From Bradyrhizobium manausense (lineage in GTDB: Bacteria > Pseudomonadota > Alphaproteobacteria > Rhizobiales > Xanthobacteraceae), in contig NZ_JAFCLG010000009.1 in assembly GCF_018129685.1 (NCBI RefSeq), positions 186,001-250,000 of the forward strand: a stretch of DNA of 64,000 nucleotides, read 5' to 3'. Under the pieces are notes generated by a model, which saw only the letters and a program-made list of their open reading frames with translations, had not been told where the DNA came from and made no database searches. A program made the position numbers and the translations under genes. Within the stretch, counting starts at the first letter, position 1, and the number at the start of each line of letters is the position of its first letter. Shown piece after piece: positions 33,674 to 41,593 of the stretch.

Positions 33674-34719
33674 CTTTGTTCTTCGGTTGAAAATCCCCCG
33701 AAGAGCTGGGTCAGGGGTTCGCCCATATACGAGTCCTTGAATTCATGCGGATGCACGAATTCTTCCTTAAACCACGGGAAGCGAGCCGGATTGAAAGCCT
33801 CGATCAGCCAGTCAATCATGTGCCGCACGCGGGGAATCCGGCCGCTACCGGGGTGGTAGGACAACCAGATATCCAGCGGTCGGTTCAACTCGACCTCCAG
33901 TGGAATCAACTTCCCGCCAAGCGCAATGGCATAGCTCGGGAAGACGCCGATGCCGGCGCCGTTCGCGACCGCCCAGTAGTTGGCGCTTGAGACGTTGGTC
34001 TTCATGACCAGAAGGTCACGTTCCGGAACGCCCGGGAAGAAGCTCTCAAAGGTTTCCTTGGCGGCGATCTGGTCGGCGAATTGCAGCACCAGGCGGTGCT
34101 TGATCAACTCGGCAGCCGAGCGCGGCGCGCCATATTTCTCGACATAGCTCTTGGAAGCCCAGAACATCAGGTGCATACGGCCGAGCCGCACCAGCTTGAC
34201 GTCGAGTGCCGACGGACGCGACAGATGGATGGCGACGTCGGCCTCGTGCCTGCTGACGTCGGCCGAGCGCATCGCGCAGTGCAAATCGACCAGCACGTTC
34301 GGATAGGTCTGCTGGAATTCCACCAGCCGCGGGGCGAGCCAGAACGTGCCCAATCCTTCCGTGACCGCGACACGCACCTCGCCGGTGAGGGCATTGGCGG
34401 TCGAATCGCTGGTGCGCAAGACGTCGAAGGCGGCGGCCTCCATGCGCTCGACAGCGGAGACCACCAGCGCGCCCTCATCGGTCAGATGGGTGCCGTGGAC
34501 GTCGCGGGTAAACAGGGTGGTGCCGGTCTGGCGTTCAAAATCATCGATCCGGCGGCGGACAGCGTTGATCGACAGGGACAAGCGTTCAGCCGCCGAGCGG
34601 AAACTGCCGCATCGAACGACTTCCAAGAAAATGCGGGCCGCGTCCCAATCGGAGAGGCCGCTGATATTTGTCTTTAGGCGTTCCTCCAGTGGAACGCCCC
34701 TTTCCGCCAAGGAGTGCAT
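33670..34719 (-). CDS. LysR-family transcriptional regulator
   Basis: The 349-residue regulator is longer than usual. About 22 residues precede the HTH (WDAARIFLEVVRCGSFRSAAERL, residues about 25-47), and about 30 residues trail the substrate-binding domain. A shorter start inside this N-terminal extension is possible. It is translationally coupled to the XRE gene, an unusual pairing. The region upstream (34720-35235) is non-coding. Confidence 0.87.
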   Translation of the reverse strand: MHSLAERGVPLEERLKTNISGLSDWDAARIFLEVVRCGSFRSAAERLSLSINAVRRRIDDFERQTGTTLFTRDVHGTHLTDEGALVVSAVERMEAAAFDVLRTSDSTANALTGEVRVAVTEGLGTFWLAPRLVEFQQTYPNVLVDLHCAMRSADVSRHEADVAIHLSRPSALDVKLVRLGRMHLMFWASKSYVEKYGAPRSAAELIKHRLVLQFADQIAAKETFESFFPGVPERDLLVMKTNVSSANYWAVANGAGIGVFPSYAIALGGKLIPLEVELNRPLDIWLSYHPGSGRIPRVRHMIDWLIEAFNPARFPWFKEEFVHPHEFKDSYMGEPLTQLFGGFSTEEQR

Positions 34720-35235
34720 ACAAGTCCCTTCGGGCCGGTAAACTGGCAGAATCTAGCGCAAACCACAACCACGGCGGGTTGGGGAACGGTGAGTTTTGAA
34801 CGTCATACTTACCGCGGCCGAGGTGGTATTTGAGTGTGCTAAGGGTCGGGAATCGGGCGAGTTTTTGCCTGGAAGAGGGGTACACGTGCGTTCCGTTGCG
34901 AGCCCTACCATGGCTGCGGGATTGCAGGGTCCAGGTGGACAGCAAGTTGACGCGCGAGATGTCGCGCGCGCGCCTGGAACGGGTCAAGCGCGAATGGATC
35001 ACGCGCATTGGTCTCAAGCGCGTTGGTCTCAATCGGATCGGTTCAGGCATTTTGGTTTTGACAGTTCCGGCTTGCGCCGCGGAGCGGTGCCGTCCGGAAT
35101 TGCGGTTTCGACACAGAAACACATTGAAATCGTCTTCGAGGGCTCAGTCTCCTCGTGCTATCCTTCGCTCTGTTTCGGGGCCGAGGGTATCTTTTCAAGC
35201 ACGTCTCGCAGCCCGAACTAACGGAAAGAACTCCG
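34720..35235. other. Divergent intergenic region with a 15-bp tandem repeat
   Basis: These 516 bases separate the LysR gene from the small hypothetical gene. Arg-rich open frames on both strands overlap the repeat but lack ribosome sites and family resemblance. Besides the repeat at 34988-35032, I see no recognisable box or RNA. Confidence 0.5.
34988..35032. repeat. 15-bp tandem repeat, three copies
   Basis: The units are GCGCGAATGGATCAC, GCGCATTGGTCTCAA and GCGCGTTGGTCTCAA; the last two match at 14 of 15 positions. A looser fourth unit may follow to 35047. It lies upstream of the LysR-XRE operon, while another 15-bp repeat with a different unit lies downstream. Confidence 0.7.
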
Positions 35236-35502
35236 GTGTCGTATTCAGACGAACAATTGCAGTCGGTGCTCGAGACGCTCGAGGAGTGCCGCAAGGTTCT
35301 CAACGAGAGCAACAACCGTGAATCGGCTGAGCTGCTCTCGATCGTCATCCTCGATGTCAGGATGAAGCTCAAGGGAATCGACAGTGCCGACCTCAAGGCG
35401 CTGTGCGACGAAATGCTGCGGAGCGCTGCCGGCGAGCCGCTGCCCCCCTCCAAGCAGACGCAGGACCAGCCCCGGCGTCCGCTGCTCCGCGTGGTGAAGT
35501 AG
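35236..35502 (+). CDS. Hypothetical small acidic protein
   Basis: The 88-residue product is largely helical: SDEQLQSVLETLEECRKVL, then ESAELLSIVILDVRMKL, then a Pro-rich basic tail ending RPLLRVVK. No signal peptide or membrane segment is seen. The GTG at 35236 has a GGAAAG site about 7 bases upstream and opens the helical part; an upstream extension to 35155 is of lower quality. I do not recognise a family. Confidence 0.6.
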   Translation: MSYSDEQLQSVLETLEECRKVLNESNNRESAELLSIVILDVRMKLKGIDSADLKALCDEMLRSAAGEPLPPSKQTQDQPRRPLLRVVK

Positions 35503-35710
35503 CCGCGCCGCCTGATCTCGCTTTTTGGCGAGCTTTGTGCGCGTCCCGATGCCGCATCTGTGATCACAGGCGGCATCGGGAGGAGCCCTGGTTTGATCGC
35601 GCCTCTGTTGCGCATTCCCCGGCATCGGCTACACCAGAGCCGGTTCGGCCCTCGTCATGTGCGCAGTCCCCGCGCGCAGCCCGGGGGCCCGGGATGGCTC
35701 CGACTGCATC

Positions 35711-36442
35711 ATGCAAAATGTTTCGATTACGGCGGCGCTGATTGCCGGCCTCGTCAGCTTCCTCTCGCCCTGCGTTCTGCCGCTGGTTCCCCCCTATCTG
35801 ATCTATCTCACGGGCGCCACGATCGAGCATGTCGAGAGCGACGAGCCCGACACGGCCTCCAAGCGCGCGATCACGATGGCGGCGCTGCTGTTCGTGCTCG
35901 GCTTCTCCACGGTGTTTGTGGCGCTCGGCGCCAGCGCCTCGCTGGTCGGCTCCCTGATCCGCGCCTGGTCGGCTGAGCTGTCGATCCTGGCCGGCATCGT
36001 CATCATCATCATGGGCCTGCACTTCCTTGGTCTGACGCGGATCGGCCTGTTGATGCGCGAGGGGCGCCTGACAGCGCCAAAACCTGTCGGCCTCTGGGGC
36101 GCCTATGTGATGGGGCTGGCATTCGCGTTCGGCTGGACACCCTGCATCGGCCCGATCCTGGCGGCGATCCTCTCGATCGCCGCGGCTGAGGCAACGGTGA
36201 CGAAAGGCGCGGGGCTGCTCGCGGTCTATTCCGCGGGCCTTGGCATTCCCTTCCTGATCGCGGCCCTGATGATCGAGCAGTTCACAAGACTTTTCGCACG
36301 CATGAAGGGCCACCTCGTCAATGTCGAGCGCGCCATGGGCGTTCTGATGGTGATCACCGGCATCGGCTTCCTCACGGGCGCGGTCTCCAATGTCAGCATC
36401 TGGTTGCTGGAGACCTTCCCGGCCTTGCAGACCATCGGCTAA
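35711..36442 (+). CDS. ccdA: CcdA-type thiol-disulfide transporter for cytochrome c biogenesis
   Basis: CcdA carries reducing equivalents from cytoplasmic thioredoxin across the inner membrane to periplasmic thiol oxidoreductases, which keep apocytochrome c cysteines reduced. The 243-residue protein has six membrane helices. The redox Cys pair lies in LSPCVLPL (about residue 20) and GWTPCIGPI (about residue 140). It lacks the periplasmic domains of DsbD. Start ATG at 35711 chosen from family N-terminus; no strong ribosome site is visible. It stands alone, though it may serve the c-type cytochromes FixO and FixP. Confidence 0.88.
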   Translation: MQNVSITAALIAGLVSFLSPCVLPLVPPYLIYLTGATIEHVESDEPDTASKRAITMAALLFVLGFSTVFVALGASASLVGSLIRAWSAELSILAGIVIIIMGLHFLGLTRIGLLMREGRLTAPKPVGLWGAYVMGLAFAFGWTPCIGPILAAILSIAAAEATVTKGAGLLAVYSAGLGIPFLIAALMIEQFTRLFARMKGHLVNVERAMGVLMVITGIGFLTGAVSNVSIWLLETFPALQTIG

Positions 36443-36556
36443 ACTTACGCTCGCACGGCCTATAGCGCGCAGGCTGCCATGAAGTCCGGCCCCAGGGGGG
36501 GTCCCGGGCTGTCGTGATCGCCAAGGCAGCCAGGCCGACGAGCCCACGTCCTCGGT

Positions 36557-38065
36557 TCACCGCGGGTCATCCAGCGCGCAAATCACCGTGCAGACAACGC
36601 CGCGCGGCAGAAAGTCCACCGTCGCCTCACCGCCAAGCTGATCACGTGCGCTGCGCTCGATCAGGCGCGAGCCGAAGCCGCGCTGCACGGGCGCTGTCAC
36701 CAATGGGCCGCCGATCTCGGTCCAGACCAGTCGCAGCCGCGGCTTCGGTGCGTCGGCAATCACGTCCCATTCGAGCGTGACGCGCCCGGTCTCGTTGGAC
36801 AGCGCACCGTATTTCGCGGCGTTGGTTGCGATCTCGTGCACGATCATCGACAGCACGACCGCGAGCCGTGGCGACAGCGGCACGGCAGGGCCGGCCATCC
36901 GGATGCGATCGGGACTTGTCAGCAGGAACGGCTGCAGCGCACGCGCGATCACGTCCCTCAGCTCCGAGCCGGCCCATTTCTCCTGGCTGAGGAGATTGTG
37001 CGCTTCGGCAAGCGCGCCGAGACGCCCCTCGAACTTGGTCCGCTCGTCGCGGCTGGCGCTGCGGAAGGTTTGCACCGCGATCGCCTGCATCAAGGCCAGC
37101 GTGTTTTTGACGCGGTGGTTGAGCTCCTCGATCAAAAGATTATGCAGCATTTCACCGCGCGCGATCGTGGTGGCCATCCTGACCGCGAAGGTGAGGCCGA
37201 TCAGCAGCAGCACGCCGCCGATCAGGCTGGTGATCGCGATGTTGCCCCAAAGCGGAGCGATCAGCGAGCTTTCCGGAACGCCGGCAGCGACCGTCCAGCC
37301 GGTCAGATGCGATCGCGTATAGGCGGATGCAAGTGGAATGCCGTCGAGTGAGACCGATGAGAGCGTAGCCTCGCTGCTGCGAAACATCTCGGTGTAGAGC
37401 GAGGGTGACGCGCGCTTGCCAAAGGTCTCACTCGGATTTGGCACGCGGGCGAACACGGTGCCCGTGGTGTCGAGCAATGAGACCGTCCATTCCGGGTCGG
37501 GTCGCTGCTTCTCGACGAGGCTCTGGAAGATACCGATCGGCGGGCTGAAGCAGAGGTCGTAGATCACTTCGCCGTCGCGGATCACGGGAACCTCGACGGT
37601 GAGAACCTGCCGACGGTTGTAGATGCCGTTGAACAGGTCGGAATATTGCGGCGCCTTGGTCGCGAACAATTTCTCAACAATCGCCATATTGCCGCGTGGC
37701 GGCAGGCTCGCCGCATCTTCCGTCGCGGACGAAAACAGAATGCGTCCCTTGCGGTCGGAGACGAGCACCAGGCCGCCCTTGCCATATTGATCGAGGAAGC
37801 CGAGCGCGATGCGGCGAAAACCGACGAAGTCGTCGTTGCGCAGCGAATTCGTCAGCGCCAGCACCTGCAGGCCGCCGGTCATCCGCTGCACCTCGGAGTC
37901 CAGCACCAGGCGCATGCTGCGCACGTTCTCAAGCACGCGGCGGGTCGCGTCGCTGCGGTCCTGCTTGTAATTGTAGAATGCGATGCCGACCGCGAAGACG
38001 ATCAGCGGTAACATCGTTCCCGTGACCAGGAGAGCGAGCCGGACCGGCAGGGAGAGCTTTGACAA
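36557..38065 (-). CDS. HWE-family sensor histidine kinase
   Basis: The 502-residue protein has an N-terminal membrane helix (about 8-28), a periplasmic sensor (about 35-275), a second helix (about 278-300) and a cytoplasmic kinase. The phospho-His is in ELNHRVKNTLALMQ (about 316). The HWE features are the HEIATNAAKYGALS N-box and the WTEIGGP W-x-E motif (about 453-459). The start appears to be TTG. No response regulator adjoins it; HWE kinases often feed the general stress PhyR pathway or single-domain regulators. Confidence 0.88.
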   Translation of the reverse strand: MSKLSLPVRLALLVTGTMLPLIVFAVGIAFYNYKQDRSDATRRVLENVRSMRLVLDSEVQRMTGGLQVLALTNSLRNDDFVGFRRIALGFLDQYGKGGLVLVSDRKGRILFSSATEDAASLPPRGNMAIVEKLFATKAPQYSDLFNGIYNRRQVLTVEVPVIRDGEVIYDLCFSPPIGIFQSLVEKQRPDPEWTVSLLDTTGTVFARVPNPSETFGKRASPSLYTEMFRSSEATLSSVSLDGIPLASAYTRSHLTGWTVAAGVPESSLIAPLWGNIAITSLIGGVLLLIGLTFAVRMATTIARGEMLHNLLIEELNHRVKNTLALMQAIAVQTFRSASRDERTKFEGRLGALAEAHNLLSQEKWAGSELRDVIARALQPFLLTSPDRIRMAGPAVPLSPRLAVVLSMIVHEIATNAAKYGALSNETGRVTLEWDVIADAPKPRLRLVWTEIGGPLVTAPVQRGFGSRLIERSARDQLGGEATVDFLPRGVVCTVICALDDPR

Positions 38066-38207
38066 ACGCTGGCGTCCCGATTCCAGCGCATTTGCGCCGG
38101 ATTATGATTTTGCAGGGAACCATACGGGCAGGATTTGCGCGGCGCCACGATTTTCGTAATCGGCGAGCGGGCCAAGCGGGACTTTTTGCAGCGCAGTCAC
38201 AGACGCT

Positions 38208-38300
38208 TCAGCTCATGCTGATTGCGGTGAGCAGCAGGCACACCGCGTACACGGCGGCCAGGCTGAGCCCGGCAATCCGGGCTTCTCGATTCGGTGTCAT
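38208..38300 (-). CDS. Predicted 30-residue single-helix membrane protein
   Basis: The open frame encodes a basic N-terminus (MTPNREAR) followed by one hydrophobic helix (about residues 9-28) and ends in MS. AGGAG lies 8 bases before the ATG (38309-38313), which is stronger support than most small frames have. An 8-bp hairpin (38315-38342) abuts the ribosome site. It lies 54 bases downstream of the DUF1236 gene, in the same direction. Function unknown. Confidence 0.55.
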   Translation of the reverse strand: MTPNREARIAGLSLAAVYAVCLLLTAISMS

Positions 38301-38314
38301 GTGATCAACTCCTG

Positions 38315-38342
38315 GGGCGGCCACCGCTCGCGGCGGCCGCCC
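38315..38342 (-). terminator. GC-rich hairpin between the DUF1236 gene and the 30-residue ORF
   Basis: GGGCGGCC (38315-38322) and GGCCGCCC (38335-38342) form a perfect 8-bp stem with a 12-base loop. No T-run follows on the leftward strand; instead the small ORF's ribosome site begins 1-2 bases later. It may stabilise the upstream mRNA or influence translation of the small ORF. Confidence 0.45.
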
Positions 38343-38354
38343 GTTCATGACGCC

Positions 38355-38696
38355 TTAGTCGATTTCCTGCACGACCGTCCGTGTGCCGGGATCGACCAGC
38401 ATCACGCGCTCGCCGGAGTAGACGTAGCGATAGTGCGTAAGCGACGGACCCCAATCGGCCGGAACCGCCTCGAGTTCGACATCCGTCGGAACCGTCGCGC
38501 CCACGACGATCTTCTCCTTTGTCGTCACCGGCCGCAGGTGATGCTCGGTCACGTATGTTTTGATCCGCGTCCGGTATTGCGGTTCGATCTGGATCGCCGC
38601 GGCATGACCGGTTCCGGTCGTTGTCACCACGGTCGATTGCGCGAACGCGCCGGTCGAGATCATCGCCGCCGCGGAAAGCAGGAATAGCTTCTTCAT
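38355..38696 (-). CDS. DUF1236 periplasmic protein
   Basis: The 113-residue precursor has a signal peptide (about 1-19, cleaved after GAFAQ). The mature region contains VTEHHLRPV and VGATVPTDVELEAVP, the DUF1236 core. Members are small exported proteins of unknown function in Bradyrhizobium and Rhizobium. The C-terminal YVYSGERVMLVDPGTRTVVQEI is typical for the family. GAGGAGG-type site precedes the start. Confidence 0.8.
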   Translation of the reverse strand: MKKLFLLSAAAMISTGAFAQSTVVTTTGTGHAAAIQIEPQYRTRIKTYVTEHHLRPVTTKEKIVVGATVPTDVELEAVPADWGPSLTHYRYVYSGERVMLVDPGTRTVVQEID

Positions 38697-38833
38697 GTGG
38701 TCCTCCTCGTGAATAAGCGCCGCACCAACATCTCACCGCGGATGACGTTCCCAACCGACAGGAACTAATTGCCACTTTGTCCCGTTTGCGAGTCGACCGG
38801 GCGCGGAGCGTCCGGCAATTGGAGGAGGAGAGA

Positions 38834-39067
38834 ATGAAGCTGAGGATTGCGGCCGCGGCGCTGATGGTTGCTGCGTTTTCGTTGCCGGCCTTCGCGGCCG
38901 ACGAGTTCTACGTCGTGCAGGACGTCAAGACCAAGAAGTGCACGGTCGTCGACAAGAAGCCGACGGAGTCGAGCATGACTGTCGTCAGCCCCTCGGGCAC
39001 GATCTACAAATCGCGCACCGAGGCCGAGAGCGGCATGAAGACCGTCAAGGTCTGCACGTCAAACTGA
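38834..39067 (+). CDS. Small secreted hypothetical protein
   Basis: The 77-residue precursor has a signal peptide (about 1-21, cleaved after FAADE region). The mature part of about 55 residues has one Cys pair (KCTVVDKK and VKVCTSN) that may form a disulfide. A strong GGAGGAGGAG site precedes the ATG. It resembles short secreted proteins of Bradyrhizobium of unknown role. The 26-residue ORF follows and may be cotranscribed. Confidence 0.7.
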   Translation: MKLRIAAAALMVAAFSLPAFAADEFYVVQDVKTKKCTVVDKKPTESSMTVVSPSGTIYKSRTEAESGMKTVKVCTSN

Positions 39068-39078
39068 GGAGGATGCAA

Positions 39079-39159
39079 ATGCCAGTCTTGATTCTGTGGG
39101 CCGTGCCGGCAGTGCTGGTGGTCGGCGGTGGCATTTATCTGATCGGCCACTTCCACTAA
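39079..39159 (+). CDS. Predicted 26-residue single-helix membrane protein
   Basis: The frame encodes a hydrophobic helix (about residues 3-20) followed by IGHFH. AGGAGG at 39067-39072 overlaps the stop of the preceding gene and is 6 bases from the ATG at 39079, but directly touches the in-frame ATG at 39073, so I choose the second ATG. It is followed by a strong hairpin. Function unknown. Confidence 0.55.
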   Translation: MPVLILWAVPAVLVVGGGIYLIGHFH

Positions 39160-39172
39160 GCAGCAAAAACCA

Positions 39173-39204
39173 GTCGGGCTCCGCGATCGCTCGCGGAGCC
39201 CGAC
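39173..39204 (-). terminator. 14-bp hairpin terminator between converging genes
   Basis: Perfect 14-bp arms (39173-39186 and 39191-39204) enclose the loop TCGC. On the leftward strand the stem is followed by TGGTTTTTGC, which gives an intrinsic terminator for the serine hydrolase gene. Rightward transcripts of the two small genes also run into it. Confidence 0.8.
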
Positions 39205-39223
39205 GCAACAAGAGTCGTGAACG

Positions 39224-40498
39224 TCAGAGATTGCTCTCGGTGATCGCGGCGTAGACCATGCTGCGCAGCTCGCGCCGGAGCGGGTAGGCGCTCGATGGCA
39301 GCACCTGCGTCATGAAGATGGTGATGAGTTCCTCGGCGGGATCGATCCAGAACGAGGTCGTGGCCGCGCCGCCCCAATTATATTCGCCGGGGCTGCCGGC
39401 GATCAGCGTTTCGGCGGGACGCATCGTCACGGCAAAGCCGAGACCGAAGCCGATGCCGTTGTAGGTCGCCTCGGAGAACAGCGACCGCGACACGTCCGGC
39501 AGCGCCTGTCCGCCCGGAATGTGGTTGGTCGTCATCAGCGCCAGCGTCTTGGGCCCGATCAGGCGGACGCCGCCAAGTTCGCCACCGTTGAGCAGCGCAC
39601 GGCAGAAGGTGAGATAGTCGGCCATGGTCGAGCAGAGCCCGCCGCCGCCGGAAATGAGGGAGGGCGGCGTCAGAAACGAGCTTTTGGCCGGATCGTCCTG
39701 GAGCGTCAGGCCCTCGCGGCGCTGGCCGGCATGCATGGTGAATCCACCGCCGGGATCGGCGTTGTAGCAGGCGGCCAAGCGATGCGCCTTCGAGGCCGGG
39801 ACGTAGAAATCGGTGTCGGTCATGCCGAGCGGATCGAGGATACGCGCTTTCAGGAACTGCTCGAGGGGCATTCCCGAGATCTTGCCGATGAGATAGCCGA
39901 GCACGTCGGTCGCAACTGAGTAGTTCCAGGACTCGCCCGGCGAGAATTCCAGCGGGATCTTTGCCAGGCTCTGGATCATGCCGTCCAGCGTGCCTGATTT
40001 CTCGACCTCGCCGATCTTCTCGGCGCGATAGGCGGCATCGACGTTGGAGCGCTGCTGGAAGCCGTAGGTCAGCCCCGACGTATGTCGAAGCAGGTCGACG
40101 ATCAGCATCGGCCGGGACGGCGGCCGGGTCAGGAAGTTGGGGTGGCTGCCGGCGACGAAGACGCCGAGATTCTTCCATTCCGGAATGTACTTTGCGACGG
40201 GCTCGTCGATCGCGACCAGACCCTCTTCGACCAGCATCATGAAGGCGACGCTGGTGAGCGGCTTGGTCATGGAATAGATGCGGTAGATGGTGTCATCCTT
40301 GATCGGCGCCTTCCGCTCGACATCGGCGAAGCCCTGCACCGAGTTGTGGGCGATCTTGCCGCGGCGATAGACCAGCAGATGCGTGCCCGGGAAGCGGCCG
40401 GCATCGATGTACCTGACCTTCAGATGGGCATCGACGCGGTCGAGCGCGGCCTTGGACATGCCTACGGATTCGGGCGAGGCGGGGGTGGGGGCAAGCAT
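39224..40498 (-). CDS. Serine hydrolase, class C beta-lactamase/family VIII esterase type
   Basis: The 424-residue protein has SMTK (S-x-x-K nucleophile, about 77-80), the YSV Tyr motif in WNYSVATD (about 189) and WGGAATT in place of the KTG triad (about 372-378). No signal peptide is obvious, favouring a cytoplasmic esterase or transesterase like EstB rather than a periplasmic beta-lactamase. Ends upstream of the 14-bp terminator. Divergent from the dioxygenase gene. Confidence 0.85.
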   Translation of the reverse strand: MLAPTPASPESVGMSKAALDRVDAHLKVRYIDAGRFPGTHLLVYRRGKIAHNSVQGFADVERKAPIKDDTIYRIYSMTKPLTSVAFMMLVEEGLVAIDEPVAKYIPEWKNLGVFVAGSHPNFLTRPPSRPMLIVDLLRHTSGLTYGFQQRSNVDAAYRAEKIGEVEKSGTLDGMIQSLAKIPLEFSPGESWNYSVATDVLGYLIGKISGMPLEQFLKARILDPLGMTDTDFYVPASKAHRLAACYNADPGGGFTMHAGQRREGLTLQDDPAKSSFLTPPSLISGGGGLCSTMADYLTFCRALLNGGELGGVRLIGPKTLALMTTNHIPGGQALPDVSRSLFSEATYNGIGFGLGFAVTMRPAETLIAGSPGEYNWGGAATTSFWIDPAEELITIFMTQVLPSSAYPLRRELRSMVYAAITESNL

Positions 40499-40659
40499 CA
40501 GTTCCTCCGGCAGGTTTGTCCTGCGTTGATAGCCGAAATGACAGCCTTATTCCAAGCGGGTCGCGCTTAACGTGCGGCCGCCTGATGGTGTAGGCTCCGG
40601 TCTGGAACGCCTCCAATCAGCCCGGCCGGGCCAACGAGAAAATCCAGGGCAAACGCACC

Positions 40660-41577
40660 ATGACCCAGTTCAACGAGACCGAACTCACCGAGGCCGTCGT
40701 CAAGAGCTTCGACAACACGCCGAATCCACGTGCGAAATTCCTGCTCCAGGAATTGGTGAAGTCGCTGCACGATTACGTGAGCAAGACCGGTCTGACCTTC
40801 GAGGAATGGGAATACGCGATCGAATTCCTGACCCGGACCGGCCAGAAATGCACCGATACCCGGCAGGAGTTCATCCTGCTGTCGGATGTACTCGGCGTCT
40901 CCATGCTGGTCGACGCGGTCAACCATCGCGACCGGGATGGTGCGACCCAGACCACGGTGCTCGGCCCGTTCTATGTCGGCGAGCACAAGGTCACCGCCCA
41001 TGGCACCGATATCTCGCCGAACAATCTCACCGGGGAGCGGATGTTCGTGCAGAGCCGCGTCACCGATCTCCACGGCAAGCCGCTCGCGAACGTGCCCGTC
41101 GACGTCTGGCATGCCGACGATGACGGCTTCTATGATTCCCAGAAAGCAAACTATGACGAGGTCGGTGCCTCCGCGCGGGCGCGCTTCATCACCGACGGCG
41201 ACGGCCGCTTCTTCTTCCGCACGATTTTGCCCTGCAGCTACCCGATTCCGACCGATGGGCCGGTCGGCGAGATGATCGTGCAGACCAAGCGTCATCCGAT
41301 GCGCCCGGCACATGTGCACTTCCTCGTCAATGCCAAGGGCTATGAGCCGTTGATCACCCACGTCTTCATGGACGGCGACAAATATCTCGATTCCGACGTG
41401 GTCTTCGGGGTCAAGGACGACCTGGTCGCCAAGGTCGAGCCGCGCAATGATCCGACAATGCCCGACGGCACCAAGGCGAGCGGGCAGTGGCACTTGATGA
41501 CCTATGAATTCCATCTCAAGCCGGGCGGCGGCATCGCGCCGAAGCCGCTGGGGACGAAAGCGGCGGAGCCGGCCTGA
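40660..41577 (+). CDS. Intradiol ring-cleavage dioxygenase (hydroxyquinol/catechol 1,2-dioxygenase family)
   Basis: The enzyme uses Fe(III) to cleave a catechol or hydroxyquinol ring between the hydroxyls. The 305-residue protein has the N-terminal helical dimerisation domain (about 1-95) and the catalytic beta domain. Iron ligands are the Tyr in GFYDSQ (about 157), Tyr in CSYPIPTDGP (about 193) and His pair in RPAHVHF (about 217-219). Its length and N-domain favour the hydroxyquinol dioxygenase branch. No other ring-degradation genes lie nearby. Converges on the phosphatase-kinase gene, 16 bases apart. Confidence 0.88.
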   Translation: MTQFNETELTEAVVKSFDNTPNPRAKFLLQELVKSLHDYVSKTGLTFEEWEYAIEFLTRTGQKCTDTRQEFILLSDVLGVSMLVDAVNHRDRDGATQTTVLGPFYVGEHKVTAHGTDISPNNLTGERMFVQSRVTDLHGKPLANVPVDVWHADDDGFYDSQKANYDEVGASARARFITDGDGRFFFRTILPCSYPIPTDGPVGEMIVQTKRHPMRPAHVHFLVNAKGYEPLITHVFMDGDKYLDSDVVFGVKDDLVAKVEPRNDPTMPDGTKASGQWHLMTYEFHLKPGGGIAPKPLGTKAAEPA

Positions 41578-41593
41578 GCGCGGCTGGTCTTTC

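Noticed and set aside
34586..35122. Arg-rich frames in the region upstream of LysR
   Set aside because: They overlap the LysR start and the tandem repeat and lack ribosome sites.
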